Assembly: GCF_023015765.1 (NCBI RefSeq)
Contig: NZ_JALKAL010000007.1
Location: forward strand, 1-64,000
Source of the DNA: Ornithinimicrobium sp. F0845
Lineage (GTDB): Bacteria > Actinomycetota > Actinomycetes > Actinomycetales > Dermatophilaceae
Length of the DNA: 64,000 nucleotides
Direction: 5' to 3'
A program made the position numbers and the translations under genes. This document shows positions 56,556-64,000 of this stretch, piece after piece; positions within the stretch are counted from its first letter, which is position 1, and each line of letters begins with the position of its first letter. The notes under the pieces were generated by a model. That model was not told where the DNA came from, did not search any database, and saw only the letters and a program-made list of their open reading frames with translations.

Positions 56556-56734
56556 ACCAGGTCCTGTGACCAGCGCTCACCGAGCGCATCCGACCCGCGA
56601 CCCCCGGCCTCTTGCCAGCCGGGGGTCGCGGCCTCCTCGAAGTCCACGCTCGCCGCGTGCTCAAGGCACAGCAGCGTGCCGCCGACCCAGATTGCCCCCG
56701 ACTCAGCACACCGCAAGCTCATGCACCGGCGCAT
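56546..56734 (-). CDS. Possible small Cys-containing protein (62 aa)
   Basis: From an ATG at 56734 behind AGAGGGG: MRRCMSLRCAESGAIWVGGT then LLCLEHAASVDFEEAATPGW. Three Cys and one His (RRC, RC, LCLEH) resemble a small metal-binding knuckle. I recognise no family. The 3-prime third lies on the terminator hairpin of the opposing gene, which is unusual for coding DNA, so the C-terminal part or the whole gene may be spurious. Confidence 0.4.
   Translation of the reverse strand: MRRCMSLRCAESGAIWVGGTLLCLEHAASVDFEEAATPGWQEAGGRGSDALGERWSQDLVHS
56596..56630 (+). terminator. Perfect hairpin after the CW-binding gene
   Basis: CGCGACCCCCGGC (56596-56608) and GCCGGGGGTCGCG (56618-56630) with a 9-base loop, 41 bases after the stop. 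It overlaps the opposing small gene at 56546. Confidence 0.8.
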
Positions 56735-56913
56735 GGTCCATCCCCTCTGCGAACGATCCCCAATGCCTTCACCATAGAGCGCCCACCCCGACGGGTCGAG
56801 GGAGTTGGGACAACTTTGACTATCCCCATACACCCCCGAGATGCAGTGCGCCACAAGCGCATCAGGCAGCAAGCGGCGCCACGAGTGCGCGCTCAGGTGG
56901 GGTGTCGCGGGCT

Positions 56914-58008
56914 CTACGGGCCGAGGCGGGCCATCCCCACCGCGTGGGCCCGCACCCGGCACCTGTCCCCCGCCCTAAGTGTGGCGTGTTGGTCGGCCAG
57001 GGCCTCGACGACACCGACGCCGTCCAGGTCGAGCTCGACGCGGACCGCGTCGCTGATGGCGCCCGCTGACACGACCGTGCCCTCGAGAGAGCCGGCGGGG
57101 TCGACGCGCAGGGCGGAGCGGCGCAGGGCGAGCGTCGACCCGTCTCCGTCGACAGTCGACCTGCCTGCGTCGGCACTCGACCCGCCCGTTCCGGCCTGCC
57201 GGGGCGTCCTGGCCTCCGTCGCGGCCAGCACGCGGCGCGCGGGATCTCCCGTGAGGAAGGTGCTGAAGCCGATGAACTCGGCGACCTGGCGGGTCGCGGG
57301 CCGGGTCCACACCTCCTGGGTGGGTCCGTGCTGGACGATCCGGCCATCGAACATCAGCGCCATCCGGTCGGCGAGGGTGAACGCCTCGTCGTGGTCGTGG
57401 GTGACCAGGAGTGCGGTGGTGCCCGTCTGCGTGAGGATGCCGCGCAGGTCGCCGGCCAGCCGCTCCCGCAGGCTCCGGTCGAGCGCAGACAGCGGCTCGT
57501 CCAGCAGCAGCAGCCGCGGCTCGGCGGCCAGCGCCCGGGCCAGGGCCACACGCTGTTGCTCGCCGCCGGAGAGGGTGGACACCTCGCGGGAGCCGTAGCC
57601 GGGAAGTCCGACGGTCTCGAGGAGCTCCTCGACGCGCTCGGTCACGGCTGAGGGCGCAGCACGGCGCGCTCGGTCGGGGTTGGGACGGCGGTCGGGGTTG
57701 GGGCGGCGCAACGAGAGCGGGTAGCGGATGTTGCCCGCGACATCGAGGTGCCGGAAGAGCTGGCCGTCCTGGAACATCAGGGCAAAGCCACGCCTGTGCG
57801 TTGGCACGCCGGCGAGGTCAGTGCCGTCGAGGGCCACCGTCCCGGTGGCCAGCTCCTCGAGCCCGGCGATCGCCCGCAGCAGGGTGGACTTCCCGCAGCC
57901 CGACGGGCCGAGGACCGCCAGCACCTCACCCTCCGGCACGGTCAGGGTCACGTCGGCGACCGCGACCGTCGACCCGAAGCGGACACCCACATCGTTGAGC
58001 TCGAGCAC
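56914..58008 (-). CDS. thiQ: Thiamine ABC transporter ATP-binding protein
   Basis: 364 residues from a GTG at 58008 that overlaps the thiP stop by one base. Walker A is LGPSGCGKSTLLRAIAGLEE, the signature is STLSGGEQQRVALARALAAE, Walker B is LLLLDEPLSALD and the H-loop is LLVTHDHDEAF. The C-terminal 110 residues resemble a TOBE-like domain after an Ala/Gly-rich stretch. A small internal repeat (RPNPDRRPNPDR) lies before the signature. With ThiB and ThiP it imports thiamine or its phosphates; the leader riboswitch supports this over a generic iron/spermidine assignment. Confidence 0.88.
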   Translation of the reverse strand: MLELNDVGVRFGSTVAVADVTLTVPEGEVLAVLGPSGCGKSTLLRAIAGLEELATGTVALDGTDLAGVPTHRRGFALMFQDGQLFRHLDVAGNIRYPLSLRRPNPDRRPNPDRARRAAPSAVTERVEELLETVGLPGYGSREVSTLSGGEQQRVALARALAAEPRLLLLDEPLSALDRSLRERLAGDLRGILTQTGTTALLVTHDHDEAFTLADRMALMFDGRIVQHGPTQEVWTRPATRQVAEFIGFSTFLTGDPARRVLAATEARTPRQAGTGGSSADAGRSTVDGDGSTLALRRSALRVDPAGSLEGTVVSAGAISDAVRVELDLDGVGVVEALADQHATLRAGDRCRVRAHAVGMARLGP

Positions 58009-59663
58009 TAGAACGCACCCACACTTCCGACCCGGAGTCGCTCCACCAGGCCCATCACGGTCACGGTCAGCAGGGCGAGCACCACCGAGGCGGCGAGCGC
58101 CATGCCGAGATTGTCCACGCCCGGCCGGCTGATCAGTTGATAGATCACCACCGGGACGGTCGGTCGGTCCGGTCGGGACAGGAAGCTGGTCGCGCCGAAC
58201 TCGCCGAGGGAGATCGCGAAGGCGAACCCGGTGGCGGCCAGCAGCGGCCGCCACAGCACCGGCCCCTCAGCCGTCGACGCCGCACGCAACGGGCCGGCCC
58301 CAAGGGCGGCAGCCGCCTGCCGCAGCCGCGGATCCACGGACCGCAGCACCGGCGCGATGGTGCGCACCACGAGGGGCAGCGCCACGAGCGCCTGCGCGAT
58401 CGGCACCAGCACCGCCGAGGTCCGCAGGTCCAGCGGCGGTCGGTCGAGCGTGATGAGGAAGCCGAAGCCGACGGTCACCGCCGAGATGCCCAGCGGCAGC
58501 ATGAACGCCCCGTCCAGGGCACTCACCACGCGCCGGCCAGCCGCACGACGCGGGCGCCGGGACACCACGACCGCGACGCACAGCCCCAGCAGGACGGCCA
58601 GCACAGTGGCGTCGACCGCCGTGCGCAGCGAGTTCTCCACGGCCTCCATGATGCTGACCCGCAGCGCGGGCGACGCCCCGGGCTCAGCGAGCAACCGGTA
58701 GTTGTCCAGCGTCCAGCCGCCCCCGTCACGCAGCGACCGCCACACCAGGGTGAGCACCGGCAGCAGGATGAACCCCACGACCACGCCCGCCACCACCAGC
58801 AGCGGGCCATCCGCGCGGCGGGGCGCCCGGGCCACCCCACGGGTCCGGGTGAGGCTCTGCTCGGTGCGCGCCCTCCCCCGGGCGGCGAGCGCCAGCATCA
58901 CCACGACCGCGAGCAGCTGGATCACCGACAGCACGGCCGCCGCCTGCAGGTCCAGGAACTCGGTGGTCAGCAGATAGATCTCGCTCTCGATCGTGCCGTA
59001 GCGCAGGCCACCGAGGGTCAGCACGACCCCAAACGCGGTGGAGCAGAAGAGGAAGACCAGTGTCCCGGCCGAGATGATCGAGGGCATCAGGGCCGGCAGG
59101 GTCACGGTGCGGAAGACCCGCCCGGGCGAGGCCCCCAACGCGGCCGCGGCGTCCTCGGCGCGCCGGTCCAGCCCCTCCCACATGCTGCCCACGGTGCGCA
59201 CGACGACCGCCAGGTTGAAGAAGACATAGGCCAGCAGGATCGCGACCCAGCTGCGGTCCCAGCCGAGGAAGCCCAGCGGCCCCCCGCTCGAGAGCAGCGC
59301 CCGGAACATCACCCCGACCACCACGGTGGGCAGCACGAACGGCATGACGACCACGGCCCGCAGGACCGCCCGGCCGGCAAACCGCAGGCGATACAGCACA
59401 AAAGCCAGCGGCAGCCCCAGCAGGAGGGTCAGCGCGGTCCCGGCTGCCGCCATACTGACCGTGAACCACAGCACCCGCGCGGTGCGGGGGCGGCCGAGCA
59501 CCTCCGCGACCCCCGAGAAGTCCCAGGCACCGTCCGGATGGAAGCCGCGCATCAGCATGCCGCCCACCGGCAGCACGAAGAAGACCGCCAGGAACGCCAG
59601 CGGCACCAGGGCGAGGAGACCGACCCCGAGCGCCGGGATCAGCCGGTCGCGATGTCGGCCCAC
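58008..59663 (-). CDS. thiP: Thiamine ABC transporter permease
   Basis: 551 residues and about twelve membrane segments in a duplicated permease. The two EAA loops are EDAAAALGASPGRVFRTVTL and RQAAAALGAGPLRAASTAEG. The fused two-permease architecture is typical of ThiP and FbpB-type transporters; the thiamine riboswitch and the neighbouring ThiB resolve which. I place the start at a GTG at 59663, which overlaps the thiB end by 25 bases. Coupled translation of all three genes is likely. Confidence 0.88.
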   Translation of the reverse strand: MGRHRDRLIPALGVGLLALVPLAFLAVFFVLPVGGMLMRGFHPDGAWDFSGVAEVLGRPRTARVLWFTVSMAAAGTALTLLLGLPLAFVLYRLRFAGRAVLRAVVVMPFVLPTVVVGVMFRALLSSGGPLGFLGWDRSWVAILLAYVFFNLAVVVRTVGSMWEGLDRRAEDAAAALGASPGRVFRTVTLPALMPSIISAGTLVFLFCSTAFGVVLTLGGLRYGTIESEIYLLTTEFLDLQAAAVLSVIQLLAVVVMLALAARGRARTEQSLTRTRGVARAPRRADGPLLVVAGVVVGFILLPVLTLVWRSLRDGGGWTLDNYRLLAEPGASPALRVSIMEAVENSLRTAVDATVLAVLLGLCVAVVVSRRPRRAAGRRVVSALDGAFMLPLGISAVTVGFGFLITLDRPPLDLRTSAVLVPIAQALVALPLVVRTIAPVLRSVDPRLRQAAAALGAGPLRAASTAEGPVLWRPLLAATGFAFAISLGEFGATSFLSRPDRPTVPVVIYQLISRPGVDNLGMALAASVVLALLTVTVMGLVERLRVGSVGAF

Positions 59664-60739
59664 GCGCGCACCCAGTCCTCGCGGTGCTCCTCGATCAGCG
59701 CCGGGTCGACCTCGATCGGCTCGGTGGCGACCTCCGCCCACTGCGCCCACAGCTCGGGTAGCTCGACGTCGGTGACCGGGTAGACGTACATGGAGTCCGG
59801 GATCGCCGCCTGCACCGGGTCGGTGAGGAGGTAGTCGACCAGGGCCCTTGCGCCCTCGGGGTTGGCGGCGCCCTCGAGGACCCCGGCATACTCCACCTGG
59901 CGGAAGCAGGTGTCCAGGAGCGCGCTCGTGGTGGGCTCCTCACCACCCTCCGGGATGGTGAAGGGCGGGCTGGACGCATAGCTCAGCACGATCGGCCGGT
60001 CACCGCCGCTGAAGGTGAAGTCGACGCCGTAGGCGTCGGACCACCCGGAGGTCACGCGGGCACCGTTGGCCATCAGCCCCTCCCAGTAGTCCTGCCAGCC
60101 GTCCTCGCCGAACTCCCCGACGGTGGCGATGAGGAAGGCCAGGCCCGGGCTGGAGGAGCTGGCGCCGGGGGTGACGAACAGGTCGCGGTAGACCGGGTCG
60201 GTCAGGTCCTCCAGAGTCTGCGGGGGCTCCAGGCCCTCGGTCGCGAACCAGGCGTCGTCCACGTTGACGCAGACGTCGCCGAAGTCGACGGGCGTCAGGT
60301 AGTCGGCGGCCTCGCCGGGCAGCGCGTGGTCACTCACCCCGGGCGGCAGCTCCGAGGGAGAGTATGGCGTGAGCACGCCCTCCCCGACCGCGCGCGTGGC
60401 GAAGGTGTTGTCGATGCCGAAGACGGCATCGCCGATGGGGCTGTCCCTGGTCAGGACCAGCTGGTTGGTCAGGCTCCCCGCGTCACCGGAGGCCTGCACG
60501 ACCAGGTCGTAGCCGGTCGCCTCGGTGAAGCCGTCGAGCACCTCCTCCGGCACGGCGAACGAGTCGTGCGTGACGAGCACGACCTCCCCACCTGCTGGGG
60601 AGACCTGGTCCGTCTCCCGCGCGCTGTCGGGGGGACTCTGCCCGCTCTCCGGCTTATCCTCGCCCAGCAGGGTGCAGCCCGTGAGGGCCAGTGCCGCCGC
60701 GGCCGCGCAGACCGAGACTCGGATATGGCTGTGTGACAT
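59639..60739 (-). CDS. thiB: Thiamine ABC transporter substrate-binding lipoprotein
   Basis: 366 residues. The lipoprotein signal ends at ALTGCTLLG (Cys about 20). The ThiB fold shows VVLVTHDSFAVPEEVLDGF, DAVFGIDNTFATRAVGEGVL, TPVDFGDVCVNVDDAWFATE and DLTDPVYRDLFVTPGASSSS then PGLAFLIATVGEFGEDGWQD, all typical of the TbpA/ThiB group. It captures thiamine outside the membrane. AAGGAG precedes the ATG, directly next to the 3-prime end of a TPP riboswitch. Confidence 0.92.
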   Translation of the reverse strand: MSHSHIRVSVCAAAAALALTGCTLLGEDKPESGQSPPDSARETDQVSPAGGEVVLVTHDSFAVPEEVLDGFTEATGYDLVVQASGDAGSLTNQLVLTRDSPIGDAVFGIDNTFATRAVGEGVLTPYSPSELPPGVSDHALPGEAADYLTPVDFGDVCVNVDDAWFATEGLEPPQTLEDLTDPVYRDLFVTPGASSSSPGLAFLIATVGEFGEDGWQDYWEGLMANGARVTSGWSDAYGVDFTFSGGDRPIVLSYASSPPFTIPEGGEEPTTSALLDTCFRQVEYAGVLEGAANPEGARALVDYLLTDPVQAAIPDSMYVYPVTDVELPELWAQWAEVATEPIEVDPALIEEHREDWVRAWADIATG

Positions 60740-60752
60740 GTCGTCTCCTTCG

Positions 60753-60838
60753 ACTGCCTCCGCCGGTGCTAACCGGATCAGGTTCGAGGGTCTGCGGCCC
60801 GGTGCCGCACTCTCAGCGCTCATGCGCTCCCCTGTCGT
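60753..60838 (-). promoter_or_regulatory. TPP (thi-box) riboswitch controlling thiBPQ
   Basis: On the minus strand the conserved parts appear in order: AGGGGAGC (about 60833-60826), GCTGAGAGTGCGG (60820-60808), then ACCCTCGAACCTGATCCGGT and TAGCACCGGCGGAGG (about 60791-60757). The ribosome site AAGGAG lies immediately downstream, so thiamine pyrophosphate binding probably blocks translation start. The match to the thi-box is very strong. Confidence 0.95.
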
Positions 60839-60942
60839 GCCCACCAGCCTAGATCACGACGCGGCGAGCGCCCTGATCGGGCCACGTCGGTTAGGCTTCC
60901 CGTCCGGAGCACTCGCGCGACGGAAGGGCAGACCCAGCCCCC

Positions 60943-61845
60943 ATGGTGACCGGACCAACCCAGGACGAGGGCGGCCTCGTCTCGCAGGCTGACCACCTCG
61001 GTCAGTCGCTGCGCGTTGCCGCCGACGCCCGCCGGTCCCGCCGCACCCAGCGCGTCCGCAAGCTCGTCCTCAGCCTGGCGGTCCTGGTGGTGGCCCTCGC
61101 CGTGTGGTGGCTGGTCACTGCGCTCGAGCTGGTCCAGCCTCTTTATCTGCCGTCGCCGGCCGCGGTGTGGCAGGCCTTCGTGGAGTCCAACACCTGCCGG
61201 GAGCTGGAGAGCGGCCGGACGGTGTGCGGGGAGCAGAACTACTACATGTGGGAGCACCTCATCGCCTCGATGCAGCGCATCGCGGTCGGGGTGGGCGTGG
61301 CGATCGTCCTCGGGCCGCTCGTCGGCTTCCTGATGGCCAGCATCGGGTGGCTCAACACCGCCCTGGAGCCCTACCTCAACTTCCTGCGGGCGCTCCCGCC
61401 GCTGGGCTACATCGGTCTGCTGATCGTGTGGTTCGGCATCGGCAACACCAGCAAGTACTGGCTGCTCTTCCTCGCGGCGTTCCCCCCGATCGTGATCGCC
61501 ACGATCAACGGGGTGCGCGGCGTGCGGGAGGACAGCATCCACGCCGCCCGCTCGATGGGGGCCAGCCAGTGGCAGGTGGGGCGCCACGTCATACTCCCCG
61601 CGACTCTGCCCGAGGTGATCGGCGGCATCCGGATCGCCGTCGGCTTCGCGTGGACCACGGTCGTGGCGGCCGAGCTGAACGCCGGCATCCCCGGCATCGG
61701 CGGCCTGGCCTACGTCTCCGGGCAGCAGCTCCAGACCGCCCTGACCATCGCCTGCATCATCGTCATCGGCCTGGCGGCCGTGGCGCTCGACGCCCTGCTC
61801 AAGCACCTCGGGACACTGCTCGTGCCCTGGTATGGCCGGGCCTGA
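60943..61845 (+). CDS. tauC: Taurine/sulfonate-type ABC transporter permease
   Basis: 300 residues, about six membrane segments. The permease EAA loop is DSIHAARSMGASQWQVGRHV then ILPATLPEVIGGIRIAVGFA. LPSPAAVWQAF and FLRALPPLGYIGLLIVWFGI are typical of TauC/SsuC. The N-terminal 45 residues are hydrophilic. It is the first gene of an operon in the order permease, binding protein, ATPase. It is divergent from thiB; a roughly 100-base gap between the riboswitch and this ATG must contain both promoters. Taurine specificity is inferred from the binding protein. Confidence 0.85.
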   Translation: MVTGPTQDEGGLVSQADHLGQSLRVAADARRSRRTQRVRKLVLSLAVLVVALAVWWLVTALELVQPLYLPSPAAVWQAFVESNTCRELESGRTVCGEQNYYMWEHLIASMQRIAVGVGVAIVLGPLVGFLMASIGWLNTALEPYLNFLRALPPLGYIGLLIVWFGIGNTSKYWLLFLAAFPPIVIATINGVRGVREDSIHAARSMGASQWQVGRHVILPATLPEVIGGIRIAVGFAWTTVVAAELNAGIPGIGGLAYVSGQQLQTALTIACIIVIGLAAVALDALLKHLGTLLVPWYGRA

Positions 61846-61857
61846 CAAGGAGAAGAC

Positions 61858-62958
61858 ATGACCCAGAACCGGACCCACCGATCCCGAGCCACCGGCGCCG
61901 CCGCGGTGGTCGCCGCGGCGGCCCTCGCGCTCGCCGGGTGCGTGGACGAGAACCGCACGAGCAACCCCGACGAGGAGGAGGGCACAGCTGGTGGCGGGGC
62001 CGCCTCGGAGTGCCCGGTCGAGGTCAACGAGGACATCGACGTCGCGGTGAGCGTCGGCTACCAGCCGATCCCCAATGGCGACCTGGTGGTGCGGGACCTG
62101 GGGTGGCTGGAGGCCTGCATGCCGAACGCCGACATCACCTGGGTCAAGGTCGCCTCGGGCGGTGAGATGGTCCAGGCCTTCGGCTCCGGGTCGGTCGACC
62201 TCGGCCTGGTCGGCTCCAGCCCGGCCACCAAGGCGGTCTCACCGCCCAACAACATCGACATGCAGGTGATCTGGATCCACGGTGTCATCGGCGAGGCCGA
62301 GTCGCTGGTCGTGCAGGAGGGTGAGGGCGAGACCCTGGCCGACCTCGCCGGCAAGACCGTCGCCGTGCCGTTCGCCTCGACCGCCCACTACTCGCTGCTC
62401 GCGGCGCTGGAGCGGGACGGGATGAGCACGGCCGACATCGACCTGATCAACCTGTCCCCGGACGCCATGCTCGCCGCGTGGGACCGCGGGGAGATCGACG
62501 CCGCCTGGGTGTGGGCCCCGACGCTGCCGCTGCTGACCGAGACCGGCCACATCATCCTGTCCGCCGCGGACACCGCCGAGGCGGGTGCGCCGACCTTCGA
62601 CCTCGCCGGTGCCACCACCGAGTTCATCGAGGCCAACCCTGAGTTCATGCAGGTCTGGACCGCCGCACAGGACCAGGCGGTGCAGCTGATCCAGGACGAC
62701 CCGGACGCCGCGGCCGAGTCGATCGCCGTGCAGCTGGGCATCACCCCGGAGGAGGTGCTGGACCAGATCGGCGGCTACACCTTCCTCACCGCCGCCGAGC
62801 AGGCCGGTCCGGACTACTTCGGTGGCCAGCTGGCGCAGGACCTCATCAACACCGCTGACTTCCTGGTCACCCAGGAGGAGATCGACGAGGTCAACACCGT
62901 CGAGGCCTACGAGGCGGCCATCTTCAGCGACGCGATCAACCAGGTCGCCGGTCAGTGA
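61858..62958 (+). CDS. tauA: Taurine-type ABC transporter substrate-binding lipoprotein
   Basis: 366 residues. The lipobox is LALAGCVDE (Cys about 28). The start of the mature domain (VAVSVGYQPIPNGDLVVRDL) and GWLEACMPNADITWVKVASG, FGSGSVDLGLVGSSPATKAV and VIWIHGVIGEAESLVV follow TauA closely. TauA binds taurine in the periplasm or at the membrane face. It provides sulfur and nitrogen from sulfonates. AAGGAG precedes the ATG, and the stop overlaps the ATPase start (GTGA). No taurine dioxygenase gene is visible nearby. Confidence 0.88.
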   Translation: MTQNRTHRSRATGAAAVVAAAALALAGCVDENRTSNPDEEEGTAGGGAASECPVEVNEDIDVAVSVGYQPIPNGDLVVRDLGWLEACMPNADITWVKVASGGEMVQAFGSGSVDLGLVGSSPATKAVSPPNNIDMQVIWIHGVIGEAESLVVQEGEGETLADLAGKTVAVPFASTAHYSLLAALERDGMSTADIDLINLSPDAMLAAWDRGEIDAAWVWAPTLPLLTETGHIILSAADTAEAGAPTFDLAGATTEFIEANPEFMQVWTAAQDQAVQLIQDDPDAAAESIAVQLGITPEEVLDQIGGYTFLTAAEQAGPDYFGGQLAQDLINTADFLVTQEEIDEVNTVEAYEAAIFSDAINQVAGQ

Positions 62959-63737
62959 GCTTCACCCTGGACGGCGTCTCGCAGCGGTATATCACCGACA
63001 GCGGGGAGGTCGTCCACGCCCTGGCCGACACCTCGCTGGAGGTGCCCACCGGCCAGTTCCTCTGCGTCGTGGGCCCGTCCGGGTGCGGCAAGACCACCCT
63101 GCTCAAGATCCTGGCCGGCTTCCTGCGCCCGACCGGCGGTGAGGCCCGCGTCAACGGTTCCGCCATCTCCGGCCCCTCCTGGGAGCGGGGCGTGGTCTTC
63201 CAGCAGGCCAACCTCTATCCCTGGCTGACCGTGCGCAAGAACGTCGAGCTGGGACTGAAGTTCCGTGGCGTCGGCGCCGCCGAGCGGCGGGAGACGGGGC
63301 AGCAGTGCCTCGACCTCGTGGGGCTGTCCGGCTTCGAGGACCAGAAGACCTATGAGCTGTCCGGCGGCATGCAGCAGCGGGCGCAGATCGCACGCGTGCT
63401 CGCCAACGACCCCGAGATCATCCTCATGGACGAGCCGTTCGGGGCGCTCGACGCCTTGACCAGGGAGCGGCTGCAGATGGACCTCCTGCAGATCTCCCGC
63501 GAGCGCCGCAAGACCGTGTTCTTCATCACACACAGCGTCGAGGAGGCAGTCTTCCTCGGTGACCGCGTCCTGGTGATGAGTCCCCGTCCAGGACGGGTCG
63601 TCCTGGACGAGAAGGTGGAGATCTCCAAGAAGTATGGTCGGCTGCTGCCGGGCAAGGAACTTCGTTCCACGCCAGAGTTTGTCGGATTAAGAGACCTCAT
63701 CGCCGAGACCATCTACGCCGGGCAGGCACCCGCCTAG
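62955..63737 (+). CDS. tauB: Taurine-type ABC transporter ATPase
   Basis: 260 residues from a GTG overlapping the tauA stop. Walker A is VVGPSGCGKTTLLKILAGFL, the Q-loop region is GVVFQQANLYPWLTVRKNVE, the signature is YELSGGMQQRAQIARVLAND, Walker B is IILMDEPFGALDALT, and the switch His is in FFITHSVEEAVFLGDRVLVM. This is the TauB/SsuB type. A small hairpin (GGTCCCGC/GCGGAACC, 63746-63764) follows the stop and may end the operon. Confidence 0.9.
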   Translation: MSFTLDGVSQRYITDSGEVVHALADTSLEVPTGQFLCVVGPSGCGKTTLLKILAGFLRPTGGEARVNGSAISGPSWERGVVFQQANLYPWLTVRKNVELGLKFRGVGAAERRETGQQCLDLVGLSGFEDQKTYELSGGMQQRAQIARVLANDPEIILMDEPFGALDALTRERLQMDLLQISRERRKTVFFITHSVEEAVFLGDRVLVMSPRPGRVVLDEKVEISKKYGRLLPGKELRSTPEFVGLRDLIAETIYAGQAPA

Positions 63738-63865
63738 GCCGCACCGGTCCCGCATCGCGGAACCGCCAGAAAAGGGCTCAGCGCGCGTCGGGCCAAGGTA
63801 GACCATTGCGTCTGGCCAGGCGATCCAAGGCTATAGCCGGGGTAATGCGCAGGTATAGCGCGACA

Positions 63866-63894
63866 TTGGCGCGACACGTTCGGTGCATTATGGT
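63866..63894 (+). promoter_or_regulatory. Promoter for the gene entering at 63933
   Basis: TTGGCG (63866-63871), 17 bases, TATGGT (63889-63894), followed by an AT-rich leader and GGAAGGG before the ATG. A second TATAGC occurs near 63833 and 63854. Confidence 0.45.
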
Positions 63895-63932
63895 GGCCAA
63901 AACTAGTTGAAATTTCTGCCGGAAGGGTGGTC

Positions 63933-64000
63933 ATGGCAGAGGTTGGTCGAGCCACGCCGTCTGCGCATCGAGAGAGCGCCGTCCGCGCCGTGTGGATCAT
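63933..64000 (+). CDS. Start of an unidentified gene, cut by the window end
   Basis: The ATG at 63933 follows a good ribosome site (GGAAGGG, 6 bases). Only 22 codons are visible: MAEVGRATPSAHRESAVRAV then WI. This is too short to identify; a DNA-binding regulator of the ROK type is one possibility from the general character, but nothing in the sequence proves it. Confidence 0.5.
   Translation, partial: MAEVGRATPSAHRESAVRAVWI

Noticed and set aside
60943-63737. tauCAB considered as a ThiXYZ-type thiamine-precursor transporter because of the adjacent TPP riboswitch
   Set aside because: The riboswitch is on the other strand and belongs to thiBPQ; the binding protein follows TauA (GYQPIPNGDL, GSVDLGLVGSSP) rather than ThiY.

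Overview
The window is high-GC DNA from an actinobacterium, most likely a member of the Micrococcales near Intrasporangiaceae/Ornithinimicrobiaceae. The evidence is strong G/C bias at third codon positions, frequent GTG and TTG starts, a dnaK-grpE-dnaJ-hspR operon preceded by a HAIR operator, secreted S8 peptidases carrying cell-wall-binding type-2 repeats, and small intergenic repeat families. The family-level placement is an inference. I see no rRNA, tRNA, CRISPR array, prophage or complete IS transposase.

Layout. 1-5.5 kb: end of an SH3b surface protein, a NUDIX hydrolase, a ZIP metal transporter, a HAD phosphatase and a large secreted subtilase. 5.9-10.3 kb: heat-shock operon on the minus strand (dnaK, grpE, zinc-finger-less dnaJ, hspR) with its HAIR operator; an Hsp20 gene at 14.3 kb has a second HAIR-like site. 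10.6-13.2 kb: a toxin-antitoxin island with two intact-looking pairs, a frameshifted ParE and a truncated VOC gene fused at a deletion scar. 13-22.7 kb: ytoQ, a NUDIX gene, DUF5996, a rifampin ADP-ribosyltransferase (arr), a DUF1272 protein, a broken EamA gene, a lipoprotein hydrolase, a LigD-like protein without a ligase domain, and an MFS transporter.

22.8-34.4 kb is the most coherent block. It holds a GntR regulator, a DctPQM TRAP transporter, a class III CoA-transferase, an MmgE/PrpD protein, an acyl-CoA dehydrogenase, a CitE-like lyase, a mesaconyl/itaconyl-CoA hydratase-like protein, an enoyl-CoA hydratase and a second CoA-transferase, almost all overlapping or tightly spaced. The gene content matches what I recall of the Pseudomonas aeruginosa itaconate locus (PA0878-PA0886). 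I therefore infer uptake and CoA-dependent cleavage of itaconate or a related C5 dicarboxylate to acetyl-CoA and pyruvate. A nearly identical promoter-like element precedes both the regulator/transporter unit and the catabolic unit.

34.4-47.2 kb: HxlR regulator and divergent methyltransferase sharing a palindromic operator, VapBC, a truncated efflux adaptor, an S4 RNA-binding protein, a two-component system, an MMPL exporter, and an isoaspartyl methyltransferase with small housekeeping genes. 47.4-56.6 kb: a second, larger CW-binding subtilase, a decayed flavin reductase with a membrane-anchored hydrolase, a DUF2891 protein, a lipoprotein and a third CW-binding protein. 56.9-60.8 kb: thiamine ABC transporter thiBPQ behind a TPP riboswitch. 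60.9-63.7 kb: a divergent taurine-type ABC transporter tauCAB, then the start of an unidentified gene.

Four repeat systems cross this gene map: (i) five copies of a palindromic REP-like element of about 70 bp, one of them split by a 191-bp MITE with a TGCA target duplication; (ii) four two-unit arrays of a 20-bp A-rich motif, always exactly 32 bp apart start to start, always 3-prime of a gene and on its strand; (iii) many copies of AGTATGCC/GGCATACT; (iv) local 14-63 bp tandem repeats. Several genes are decayed (EamA, ParE, VOC, PPOX, fructosamine kinase, efflux adaptor).
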